DNA of 14,282 nt, from contig JAICPP010000064.1 of the NCBI GenBank assembly GCA_025929805.1, positions 1 through 14,282 on the forward strand. The letters run 5' to 3'. The notes beneath the pieces were generated by a model that was not told the DNA's origin, did no database searches, and saw only the letters and a list, made by a program, of their open reading frames with translations. Position 1 is the stretch's first letter; every line of letters starts with the position of its first letter. Position numbers and translations under genes: made by a program. Shown here piece by piece: positions 1 through 6,871 of this stretch. The stretch is from Gemmatimonadales bacterium. GTDB lineage: Bacteria > Gemmatimonadota > Gemmatimonadetes > Gemmatimonadales > GWC2-71-9.

Positions 1-23
1 ATCAACATATATTGATTTGTCAA
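1..23. repeat. Overlapping short inverted repeats (operator-like)
   Basis: Two overlapping dyads lie at the left edge: ATCAA (1-5) pairs with TTGAT (12-16), and TTGA (12-15) pairs with TCAA (20-23). They sit in an AT-rich patch about 150 bases upstream of the first lipoprotein gene. They could be a repressor operator or part of a feature cut off by the window edge, but arms this short also arise by chance in AT-rich DNA. Confidence 0.2.
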
Positions 24-67
24 TGTGTGAGTGGCTTACTTGACCTATCCAGGAAAGGGTGCAAGAC

Positions 68-97
68 TTGTCACTCGATAGCCCCGACCCGTATATG
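68..97 (+). promoter_or_regulatory. Possible sigma-70-type promoter for the TIM-barrel lipoprotein gene
   Basis: TTGTCA at 68-73 resembles a -35 box, and TATATG at 92-97 lies 18 bases further on as a candidate -10. This would leave a leader of roughly 70 bases before the ATG at 172. An alternative -35, TTGACC at 40-45, has only a poor -10 partner. The call rests on consensus similarity alone, and promoter consensus in this lineage is not certain. Confidence 0.25.
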
Positions 98-171
98 ACG
101 GTGTTGGCTCCCGCCGCCGTCGTCCGAGCGCAGCCTGCGTCATCCGGGGTGCTTAGCTAGAGCGAACCAGC

Positions 172-1170
172 ATGGTCCAACCAGTTGCCGTTCTTTCCCT
201 TGTCGTCCTCTTCTTAACCGCTTGTGACAGCTCCGGGCCGACCGCCTCCCTGGGCCGGCCAGACACCGCCGGGGCGGATTCGGTCACGCCTCCGCCGGAT
301 AGCATTCCGTCTCCACCTCCGGATACCGTGACGCCGCCTCCCGGGGACTCCCTGTCTCCATACACGCCAACACACCAGGGCATTCCATTCGGAATGGCTC
401 AGCAACCCGCGGAAACCTTCGGGCCGGAGTTCCCGGAGTTCCAGGCCACGATCATGGGAGCCATTCCTGAGAGTATCTTCATAGACTTGGAGGCGGCGCG
501 ACGGAACAATGCCCGCGTCCTGGTCAACTTCACCAACAACGAGGTTCATCTTCGGGGGCCGGAAGGCTTCAGCATGGAGAAATGGAAAGCGAGGATGGAC
601 CGGTTCAGTGCCATGGACCTGAATTCCTACATCGAGGATGGCACCCTCATCGGGCACTTCCTGTTGGATGAGCCACAGGACAGATCCAACTGGAACGGCA
701 ATGTGGTCACTCCCGCCCAGATCGATGAGATGGGGAGGTACAGCAAGGAGCGCTGGCCGACCCTGCTGACAGTAATCCGTGCCTTTCCGGACTTCCTGCA
801 GGGGCATCAATTTCAGTACGTGGACGCGGTGCGGTTCCACTACCTCGAGCAACAGGGTCCGGTCGACGCCTGGATCGAGAAACATTTCACAGAGGCGCGG
901 GCGCTGGGGATGGCCATCGTGTCGGGGGTGAATGCCCTGAACGGCGGCAGCAAAAACAGCGGCATTCCTGGACGGAAGGAAGGCAAGTTCGCCATGAGCG
1001 CCGCCGAGCTCCGGAACTTTGGTGAAAGGATCCTGGCTCAGCCGGACGTCTGTGCTTTCTTCGTCTGGGAGTGGGACCAGGCCTACGTAACGCGGCCCGA
1101 TATCAAGGCTGCTCTGGCTGACTTGAAGGCATTTGCGGAGAACCGTCCCAAGCGGCTCTGCCGTCCGTGA
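172..1170 (+). CDS. Lipoprotein with a probable TIM-barrel glycoside-hydrolase-like domain
   Basis: This 332-residue protein starts with a lipoprotein signal peptide: a hydrophobic run at about residues 5-15, then the lipobox LTAC with the lipidated Cys at 18. A Pro/Asp/Ser/Thr-rich linker with PPPD-type repeats (about 38-65) tethers a domain spanning about 70-325. That domain alternates predicted strands (IPFGMAQ, ARVLVNFT, LIGHFLLDEP, LLTVIRAFP, DAVRFHYL, MAIVSGVN, CAFFVWEWD) with helices, as in a (beta/alpha)8 barrel. Glu167 in LLDEP and Glu300 in VWEWD both end strands, about 133 residues apart. That is where clan GH-A glycosidases carry their acid/base and nucleophile. I infer a surface or periplasmic sugar-binding or hydrolysing role; family and substrate are unknown. 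The residue after the lipid Cys is Asp, which in E. coli retains lipoproteins in the inner membrane. No strong Shine-Dalgarno precedes the ATG. Confidence 0.75.
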   Translation: MVQPVAVLSLVVLFLTACDSSGPTASLGRPDTAGADSVTPPPDSIPSPPPDTVTPPPGDSLSPYTPTHQGIPFGMAQQPAETFGPEFPEFQATIMGAIPESIFIDLEAARRNNARVLVNFTNNEVHLRGPEGFSMEKWKARMDRFSAMDLNSYIEDGTLIGHFLLDEPQDRSNWNGNVVTPAQIDEMGRYSKERWPTLLTVIRAFPDFLQGHQFQYVDAVRFHYLEQQGPVDAWIEKHFTEARALGMAIVSGVNALNGGSKNSGIPGRKEGKFAMSAAELRNFGERILAQPDVCAFFVWEWDQAYVTRPDIKAALADLKAFAENRPKRLCRP

Positions 1171-1206
1171 GCCCCCGGTACTAACGATCAGCGTCTCGCA
1201 GTTCCG

Positions 1207-1230
1207 ACCGGCCGCCCACCGGCGGCCGGT
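1207..1230 (+). terminator. Perfect 10-bp GC hairpin, probable Rho-independent terminator
   Basis: ACCGGCCGCC (1207-1216) pairs perfectly with GGCGGCCGGT (1221-1230) around a CACC loop, and the stem is followed by TTGCTT. It lies 37 bases after the stop of the TIM-barrel lipoprotein gene. The T-tract is imperfect, so termination may be partial. On the minus strand no T-run follows the stem, so it is unlikely to stop the convergent operon. The rest of 1171-1328 shows no coding sequence that I would call. Confidence 0.6.
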
Positions 1231-1319
1231 TTGCTTACCACTTCAGTACCCCAGCCCTGCTGCCGATACCAGAAATGACCTCGGCCCGGACCCCAAGGCC
1301 CCAGGCCGAACTGGCTATC

Positions 1320-1325
1320 GGAGGG
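1320..1325 (+). promoter_or_regulatory. Shine-Dalgarno GGAGGG that decides the start at 1329
   Basis: GGAGGG lies 3 nt before the in-frame ATG at 1329; this is close but usable. The alternative ATG at 1275 has no comparable site. It would also put 18 polar residues in front of a typical lipoprotein signal peptide, so 1329 is preferred. Confidence 0.5.
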
Positions 1326-1328
1326 TGG

Positions 1329-1781
1329 ATGGACAAGCGCTGGATGTCGGCGCGGCTACTGAGTGCCGTCGGAGCGTTGATCGTGCTGAGCGGATGTGGC
1401 TTCGATCCCGTGGGGGATGTCCCTTGGGACCCACCCGCCGTATATCGCGAGTGGTGGGAAAAAACCCAGGCCTGCTCCGGTCTCAGGGGAAACTTCGACC
1501 GGGTACGCTGGTCAGTGATCGAAGGAGCCAGCTTTCCCTGTTCCAGCGGTCAGTGTGCGGGTCATTGGAGGAGCGACCATCACATCATTCTGGCCAGTGC
1601 CTGGGCCATGGACGAGATGGTCGTCCGTCACGAGATGCTCCACGACATGATCGGCCGGCCGGGCCATCCTGCCCCGCCATTCGGCCGCGGATGCCCGCTG
1701 ACTTGGGAGACCTGGAACGGCGGCGCCGCGGAGCTCGAGCTGGCGCGGGTGGCCCCCAGCCGACCGAGGCAGATCGACTAG
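1329..1781 (+). CDS. Small lipoprotein with an HExxH zinc-metalloprotease-type motif
   Basis: This 150-residue protein has a lipoprotein signal peptide: KR and R early, a hydrophobic stretch at about 10-20, and lipobox LSGC with Cys23. The mature part carries HEMLH at 101-105, the zincin HExxH signature, preceded by hydrophobic MVV as in a zinc-binding helix. Gly109 and His113 follow. His113 could be a third zinc ligand, though the spacing (HExxH-xxx-G-xxx-H) is not the metzincin spacing. Four Cys in the mature part (49, 71, 76, 122) could form two disulfides, as expected for an exported protein. At about 128 mature residues it is small for a protease and may be a minimal peptidase or a non-catalytic zinc protein. 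I do not recognise the family. A longer in-frame start at 1275 exists but is less likely. Its TAG stop overlaps the stop of the convergent gene. Confidence 0.65.
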   Translation: MDKRWMSARLLSAVGALIVLSGCGFDPVGDVPWDPPAVYREWWEKTQACSGLRGNFDRVRWSVIEGASFPCSSGQCAGHWRSDHHIILASAWAMDEMVVRHEMLHDMIGRPGHPAPPFGRGCPLTWETWNGGAAELELARVAPSRPRQID

Positions 1782-4087
1782 GGCGCGCCGCGGTTCAGAC
1801 TTCGCATCACTGCGTTGGCCACCGAATCGGCGCGCGCCGCGTAGTCTTTTTTCCCCGCTTCCGCGAACGATTTAGACGCCCCGCCGTACACCACCGAGTA
1901 GAGCTGCAGGATCGATCCTGACGGCTGATCCACCCATCCGCGGGGCCGTTCGCGCGCTGCGGATCTCCAGTGATACACATCCCACAACAGTCTTTCCGTT
2001 CGCGGCAGATCCAGGTAGCCCAGGCTAGGGTTCAGCACGATCGAGTCATTGGGCACAACCGGTTTGGACATCAGCTTGCGGACGAACCCCTGAGAGACGA
2101 GGTAGGGGTTGAGACCAAGAGTCTGGTCCGGATAGCCACCATCACTCCAGCTGAAATAGATCGGGCGTTTGCCCAGGTTATCCCGGATGAGAAAAATCGT
2201 CGCGAGGTCCTGGAGCATGATGATATCCTGCCCGAAATCGATCTTGAGGCTGTCGAACGCCACCCCACCCTGGGAAGGGACCTGCATGGCCTCCGGCAGA
2301 CTGTCGAGCTGAGCCTCGGTCAGGCTGAACACCGGCTCAGTCGGCTGCTGCCAGACGGTCATCGGCTGGCTTTGTGCCCCGGTCGAGTCGGTGAGCGGGA
2401 GACCTGATTCCGCAGGGCGTGGTTTCCAGAGGGCGGCGGCCTCGGTCGGATCGAACGGTGGTGTCGCCCTTCGCCGTAGCTGGCGCAGATGCCAGCGGGT
2501 ATTCATCAGCGAGAGATTGGCCAAGGTGACGTCGCGCCGGATGCCTTCCACCTCCTGGGCGTACCAGAGAGGGAAGGTATCGTTATCCCCGGCGGTGATG
2601 AGAATGCCGTAGGGCTCCACCGACTGGAGCATGTCATAGGCGAAGTCCCGCGGCGTTGTTTCGTTGGCCCGGCTCGCCGTGATTCGGTTACCCAGCAGCG
2701 GGACCAGGGCCACCACGAGCACCGGAGTTGCGGCCGCCCACCGGTTGGCCGCAGTTCCCCGGTCATCCAGGAATTCGACGATTCTTCGCATCAGTGCCCC
2801 CAATCCGACAGCCACGAAGGCACCGTACACCGCAAAGGATCCGACGAAGAAGTAATCCCGCTCACGCACCTCACGCGGGAGAGAAGGTTCATCGGGGTAC
2901 TGCGAAAATCCGTACTTGAAGTTCATGTAGAAGACCAAGCCCACCGACAACGTCGCCAGCAGCGCGATACCCGCAATGCCGGCCCGGCGGTCCCGCTTCC
3001 ATAGCTCCAATAGTCCAGCCAGCCCGATGAGAGTGAACAACCCCGTCGCTACTGCTGCCAAGCCACCCCAGTCCCGTGCAAACTGCCAGGAGAAGTATTG
3101 CCAGAAATTGGCTAGCTGGGCGGTGAAGGTGGCCTGGCGCTGAGAGAGCGGCGGCTTCCCATATTGGACCCGGTTGAGCACGTCCTGGAGCGCCTGGCTC
3201 AAGAACCCAACCGGTTCTCCTTCATTGATGGGAGGGTACTGGCCGGCCCGCAGGGGCAGCCAGAAGTAATTCAGCGAAATCCCTACGATCACTGCTACCA
3301 GCCCCAGATAAACCAGCGGGTCGCGAGGGGTTTTCCAGAGGGCATACCCGAGCACGCCCGCCGTGAGCAGAATCAGCACGCCGCCTGCAGTGCCGCCCTG
3401 GATCATTGCAATCCAGTCTCCGGTCAGCGCGAGCAGTAGCGCGTAGAAGGTTACGATGGCCCAGGGGCGCAGTACGGTGCGCCAGTCGGTCCAGAGGACA
3501 TACACCGCCAGGGCCGGAAGAGCGAGCACTCCCATCAAGTGATTGGTGGAGGTCAACGCCAGCACATAGGCGATGAGCACGAGCCAGCGATCCCGGTGGG
3601 TCCCCGGCTCGTCGTCCCCCCAACGAACCACCAGCCACATGACTAGGGCGATCGACAGGAGCGACAGGGTGTAGACCTTCTCGTTCACCGTCGACTGGTT
3701 CCATACGGTCCAGGAGGTGGCCCCAACCAGGACGCCTCCGAATGCCGCCGCATATCGAGCCCATCGCTGGGGGACGATGGCCCTCAGCCACCGTTCGGCC
3801 ACCAGAAACCAGAGCCCGGCAGACGCGGCGCTGGTGATGGCCGCAAACAGGTTGATCCGGACGGCGTAGGATTCGGCGAGGGGCAAGAGCCCGAAGGTGT
3901 GCGCGAGGATGACGAACAGCGGATTGCCCGGGGGGTGCGGGATCCCCAGCACCTTGGCCGCGGCGATGTACTCGGAGGTGTCCCAGAATGCAGTCGTGGG
4001 GGCCAGGGTCGCCAGATAGATCAGCAGCACGACAACCGCCGTGACCAGTGCCCAGAGGTAGGGTGGCTTTTGCGAGTCAGCGTTCAT
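1778..4087 (-). CDS. DUF2723 family membrane protein, GT-C-type (protein O-mannosyltransferase-like)
   Basis: This 769-residue integral membrane protein belongs to the DUF2723 family, which includes eukaryotic TMEM260, an O-mannosyltransferase. The first transmembrane helix is at about 11-30. It is followed by the loop with FWDTSEY (Asp36, Glu39) and HPPGNP (51-56), the acidic and HPPG signature of this family. Roughly a dozen hydrophobic segments fill the first ~470 residues. A C-terminal periplasmic-type domain follows, with the conserved AGDNDTFPLWYAQEVEG block near residue 497. I infer a GT-C enzyme using a lipid-linked sugar donor to modify exported proteins or envelope material; the substrate cannot be read from sequence. 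It is the last gene of the minus-strand operon and starts 8 nt after the purH stop. A weak AGG sits 8 nt before the ATG. Its TAG stop shares CTAG with the convergent lipoprotein gene. Confidence 0.88.
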   Translation of the reverse strand: MNADSQKPPYLWALVTAVVVLLIYLATLAPTTAFWDTSEYIAAAKVLGIPHPPGNPLFVILAHTFGLLPLAESYAVRINLFAAITSAASAGLWFLVAERWLRAIVPQRWARYAAAFGGVLVGATSWTVWNQSTVNEKVYTLSLLSIALVMWLVVRWGDDEPGTHRDRWLVLIAYVLALTSTNHLMGVLALPALAVYVLWTDWRTVLRPWAIVTFYALLLALTGDWIAMIQGGTAGGVLILLTAGVLGYALWKTPRDPLVYLGLVAVIVGISLNYFWLPLRAGQYPPINEGEPVGFLSQALQDVLNRVQYGKPPLSQRQATFTAQLANFWQYFSWQFARDWGGLAAVATGLFTLIGLAGLLELWKRDRRAGIAGIALLATLSVGLVFYMNFKYGFSQYPDEPSLPREVRERDYFFVGSFAVYGAFVAVGLGALMRRIVEFLDDRGTAANRWAAATPVLVVALVPLLGNRITASRANETTPRDFAYDMLQSVEPYGILITAGDNDTFPLWYAQEVEGIRRDVTLANLSLMNTRWHLRQLRRRATPPFDPTEAAALWKPRPAESGLPLTDSTGAQSQPMTVWQQPTEPVFSLTEAQLDSLPEAMQVPSQGGVAFDSLKIDFGQDIIMLQDLATIFLIRDNLGKRPIYFSWSDGGYPDQTLGLNPYLVSQGFVRKLMSKPVVPNDSIVLNPSLGYLDLPRTERLLWDVYHWRSAARERPRGWVDQPSGSILQLYSVVYGGASKSFAEAGKKDYAARADSVANAVMRSLNRGAP

Positions 4088-4095
4088 GGTTGGGC

Positions 4096-5625
4096 CTAGT
4101 GCCTGAACTGTCTTCGGCCGGTCAGGACCATGGTGATCCGCGCGCGGTTGGCGGCGGCGACCACCTCCTCGTCCCGGACCGAACCACCCGGCTGGATTAT
4201 GGCCTTGACACCAGCCTCCGCGGCGTGCTCCACACCATCGGCAAAGGGGAAAAATGCGTCGGAAGCCAAGACGGAGCCCGCCGGATCATGGGCCTGCTGG
4301 CGTGCCTTATGGACCGCCAGAAAGACGCTGTCGACCCGGCTCATCTGTCCGGCACCAATGCCGATGGCCATTTCGTCGCGTGCAAGAAGAATGGCATTGG
4401 ATTTCACCGCTGCCACCGCGGCCCAACTAAATCGCAGATCATTCCACTCCAATTCGCTGGGCTGCCGCTTGGTCGCAACCTTCCAATCGCGTTCCGAAGG
4501 GTCGAACCGGAACTGATCCTGGACCAGAAAGCCTCCCCGGACTCGCTTGAAGTCGAGTGATGCCGCAGCATCGCTGACTGGCAGTTCGATCACTCGAAGC
4601 TGCTTCTTGCCGGAGAAGGTTTCCAGCGCATCAGCATGGAACGAAGGTGCCACCACGACCTCGACAAACAAATCACTCATCGCGGCCGCCGTCGCGCGAT
4701 CGACTACGGTGTTGAACCCGATCACCGAGCCAAAGGCCGACACCGGGTCGGTTGCGCGTGCCTTTTGGAAGGCCTCCACCGCGGAAGGTGCCACCGCAAT
4801 CCCACACGGCGTAGTGTGCTTGATGACCGCACACGCCGGCCGATTGCTCCAGCACGCCACCGCGGCCATGGCAGCGTCGATGTCCAACAGGTTGTTGAAG
4901 GACAGCTCCTTGCCCTGGCGCTGGACCAGATCCCTCATGCCTCGCGGTTCTTCGGATACATAAAGGGCGGCACGCTGAGCCGGGTTCTCCCCGTAGCGGA
5001 GCGCCTGCACCCGCTCGAGGTGGAGAGCCAGGCGGCTGGGCAGGCTCTCGCCTTGCATGGTCAAATAGGCTGCAATTGCCGCATCGTAGTCGGCAGTGTG
5101 AGCAAAGACCTTGGCGGCGAATTCCCGCCGAGTCTCCGGTACGATCTCTCCCTGCTTGAGGAGCTCCAGCACGATGGGGTAATCGGTGGGGTCGACCACC
5201 GGGAGTACCGACTCGTGGTTCTTGGCCGCGGACCGGAGCATGGATGGCCCACCGATATCGATATTCTCCAGCGCATCCTCCAGGGAGGCTTCCGGCCGCG
5301 CCACCGTGACCTGGAAGGGGTACAGGTTGACCGCGACCAGATCGAGCGGCGCAATCCCGTGTTGCTTCAGGGCGGCCATGTGCTCGGGCAGGTCCCGTCT
5401 GGCCAGCAGGGCGCCGTGGATGGCAGGGTGCAGGGTCTTGACCCGGCCATCGAGGAGCTCGGGGAAATGGGTGAGCTGCTCGACCTCCAGAACCGGGACG
5501 TTTCCGGCGCGGAGAGCGGCGGCGGTGCCCCCGGTCGAGACGATCTCCCAGCCGAGTTCCGCGAGACCGTGCGCAAAGGCTACCACCCCGCGCTTGTCGC
5601 TGACGGAGATCAGGGCTCGAGGCAT
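4096..5625 (-). CDS. purH: Bifunctional AICAR formyltransferase / IMP cyclohydrolase
   Basis: PurH catalyses the last two steps of de novo IMP synthesis: formylation of AICAR with 10-formyl-tetrahydrofolate, then ring closure of FAICAR to IMP in the cytoplasm. The 509-residue length is typical. The N-terminal MGS-like cyclohydrolase domain (about 1-190) shows SVSDKRG, STGGTA (30-35), DGRVKTLHP (59-67), HGALLARR and NLYPF (100-104). The C-terminal transformylase domain shows RYGENPAQ (210-217), the catalytic Lys269-His270 in VIKHTTPCG, DPVSAFG, and the family's usual ending near QPGGSVRD. The ATG overlaps the purN stop as TAATG, with no separate Shine-Dalgarno visible, so translation is probably coupled to purN. 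Both enzymes use formyl-folate, so the pairing makes biochemical sense. No PurR-type operator or riboswitch was seen before it. Confidence 0.97.
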   Translation of the reverse strand: MPRALISVSDKRGVVAFAHGLAELGWEIVSTGGTAAALRAGNVPVLEVEQLTHFPELLDGRVKTLHPAIHGALLARRDLPEHMAALKQHGIAPLDLVAVNLYPFQVTVARPEASLEDALENIDIGGPSMLRSAAKNHESVLPVVDPTDYPIVLELLKQGEIVPETRREFAAKVFAHTADYDAAIAAYLTMQGESLPSRLALHLERVQALRYGENPAQRAALYVSEEPRGMRDLVQRQGKELSFNNLLDIDAAMAAVACWSNRPACAVIKHTTPCGIAVAPSAVEAFQKARATDPVSAFGSVIGFNTVVDRATAAAMSDLFVEVVVAPSFHADALETFSGKKQLRVIELPVSDAAASLDFKRVRGGFLVQDQFRFDPSERDWKVATKRQPSELEWNDLRFSWAAVAAVKSNAILLARDEMAIGIGAGQMSRVDSVFLAVHKARQQAHDPAGSVLASDAFFPFADGVEHAAEAGVKAIIQPGGSVRDEEVVAAANRARITMVLTGRRQFRH

Positions 5626-6290
5626 TATTCAGGAAGTCGCGAGTCGCGAGCCGCGAGTCCCGTGTCGGCAGCTGTGGGAGTTCGTGACAGGTGACTCGTG
5701 ACCTGTGACTCATTGAGCACGACCGGCCGACCGGCCCGGGCGGCCGCGAGCACGACTGCCGGGAGCAGCTGATGCTCGACCCGGAGCACTCTCTCACTCA
5801 GCTGTTCGGGGGTGTCGTCGGGCAGCACCGGGACGCGAAGCCGCGCTAATACGGGACCCTGATCGTAACGCTCATCCACCAGGTGAACGCTCGCGCCGCT
5901 CTCCCGCGCACCGCTCGCCAGCACGGCCTCATGCACCCGTCGGCCGTACATGCCCTTTCCTCCGAAACCAGGTAACAGGGCAGGATGGACGTTGATGATG
6001 CGATCGCGATATGCGGAGATCACAGGGTGAGGGACCAGCTTCAGGTAACCGGCGAGCACCACCAGATCGACGTCATATGATCGCAACAAGCGGAGCCACG
6101 CGTCTCCGTCGGCGGAGTCCGGAAGCACCTCTGCGGGGATGTTCCGCGCCTGCGCCAGAGTCAGGCCAGGCGCAGCGCGGTCACTCAGCACCAGCACGAT
6201 CCTGGCCGGCGCCTTTGGTCCCAACTCGTGGAGCAAGGCCTCGAGATTGCTGCCGCGACCCGAGATCGCCACGGCTATCCGCATTGTCAT
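5625..6290 (-). CDS. purN: Phosphoribosylglycinamide formyltransferase (GART) with a repeat-derived C-terminal tail
   Basis: PurN transfers a formyl group from 10-formyl-tetrahydrofolate to GAR, the third step of purine synthesis. The 221-residue protein shows the substrate loop ISGRGSNL (9-16), the NVHPALLPGF block with catalytic Asn100 and His102, and Asp143 in YDQGPV, matching E. coli Asn106, His108 and Asp144. The conserved core ends around residue 195. The last 25 or so residues (SHLSRTPT... to ARDSRLPE) are encoded by short tandem repeats (5636-5711) and look like an acquired tail; PurN is usually about 190-215 residues. The start is taken at 6290, but a second in-frame ATG at 6284 (MRIAVAISG) fits the family N-terminus equally well, and neither has a clear Shine-Dalgarno. 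It lies 35 nt after gmhB. Confidence 0.96.
   Translation of the reverse strand: MTMRIAVAISGRGSNLEALLHELGPKAPARIVLVLSDRAAPGLTLAQARNIPAEVLPDSADGDAWLRLLRSYDVDLVVLAGYLKLVPHPVISAYRDRIINVHPALLPGFGGKGMYGRRVHEAVLASGARESGASVHLVDERYDQGPVLARLRVPVLPDDTPEQLSERVLRVEHQLLPAVVLAAARAGRPVVLNESQVTSHLSRTPTAADTGLAARDSRLPE
5636..5663. repeat. 7-bp tandem repeat, GTCGCGA type
   Basis: Four heptamers run head to tail on the plus strand: GTCGCGA (5636-5642), GTCGCGA (5643-5649), GCCGCGA (5650-5656), GTCCCGT (5657-5663). The repeat lies inside the 3' end of purN, just before purH. The period is not a multiple of three, so successive units are read in different frames and do not encode a repeated peptide. Confidence 0.7.
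5684..5711. repeat. 7-bp tandem repeat, GTGACNN type, with inverted-repeat potential
   Basis: Four heptamers run head to tail on the plus strand: GTGACAG (5684-5690), GTGACTC (5691-5697), GTGACCT (5698-5704), GTGACTC (5705-5711). ACAGGT and ACCTGT within them are also inverted around an 8-nt spacer, so the transcript could form a small hairpin. It shares the 7-bp period of the neighbouring repeat at 5636-5663 and also falls inside the purN tail. Confidence 0.75.
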
Positions 6291-6325
6291 GGGCGAGGAA
6301 GCTAATGGGGGCTCCGGGCTGTGGG

Positions 6326-6871
6326 CTATCGGGCCCGCACGATCAGCTCCACGGCCTGCGCCAGGTCGGTGGCAGTGAAGAACGTCGACGTTGCAGCCGG
6401 GACCTGCTCCTGATGTGCGGCTCCAGTAAGCACCAGAATCCCTCGTGCCCCGAACGCCTGTGCCGGTTGCACGTCACGCATCCGATCACCCACCCACCAG
6501 CTCTGCTCCAGATCTATGTCGAACTGGCTGGAGGCCTGGCGGTAGAGTAGGGTGCCCGGCTTCCGGCACTCGCAGGGGCCGCTCAGCTCGGGATGGTGAG
6601 GGCAGAAGAAGTGTCCCTCGATTCGTGCACCGAAGGGCGCGAGGAGCTCGTCCAGCCGGCGCTCGGTCCGGCGGTAGTCTTCCTGCGACAACATCCCCCG
6701 GGCGATGCCGGATTGATTGGTTACCACCAGAGGAACGAACCCCGTGGCGTTCAGACGTTGGATGGCTCCCGCGGCACCGGGCAGTAGGCGGATTTGCTTC
6801 GGGTCATTGGGGTACCCGACGTCTTCGATGATGGTGCCATCTCGATCCAGGAAGACGGCCCGACGCGTCAC
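6326..6871 (-). CDS. gmhB: D-glycero-D-manno-heptose 1,7-bisphosphate 7-phosphatase (HAD family)
   Basis: GmhB removes the 7-phosphate from heptose bisphosphate during synthesis of the ADP- or GDP-heptose used in lipopolysaccharide core or other surface glycans. The 181-residue protein is the usual length. HAD motif I is LDRDGT with Asp9 (nucleophile) and Asp11 (acid/base). VVTNQSGI (49-56) is motif II. A zinc-binding loop has Cys90, His92, Cys100 and Cys102, followed by RKP (103-105). Motif IV is VGDRMRD with Asp129 and Asp133. The zinc loop separates GmhB from most other small HAD phosphatases; the related HisB N-terminal domain is the main alternative. The start is GTG, forming a GTGA overlap with the selA stop, so translation is coupled. 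No other heptose gene is in the window. Confidence 0.93.
   Translation of the reverse strand: MTRRAVFLDRDGTIIEDVGYPNDPKQIRLLPGAAGAIQRLNATGFVPLVVTNQSGIARGMLSQEDYRRTERRLDELLAPFGARIEGHFFCPHHPELSGPCECRKPGTLLYRQASSQFDIDLEQSWWVGDRMRDVQPAQAFGARGILVLTGAAHQEQVPAATSTFFTATDLAQAVELIVRAR

Noticed and set aside
214..885. 223-codon open frame on the minus strand
   Set aside because: It is antisense to the TIM-barrel lipoprotein, which has a signal peptide, lipobox and ordered secondary-structure pattern.
1275..1328. Upstream ATG extension of the HExxH lipoprotein
   Set aside because: It adds 18 polar residues before the signal peptide and lacks a ribosome-binding site, while 1329 has GGAGGG just upstream.
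4636..5694. 352-codon open frame on the plus strand
   Set aside because: It is antisense to purH, whose catalytic motifs are complete; the product has no recognisable features.
5684..5711. CRISPR-like array
   Set aside because: The units are 7 bp and contiguous, with no spacers; this is a simple tandem repeat.
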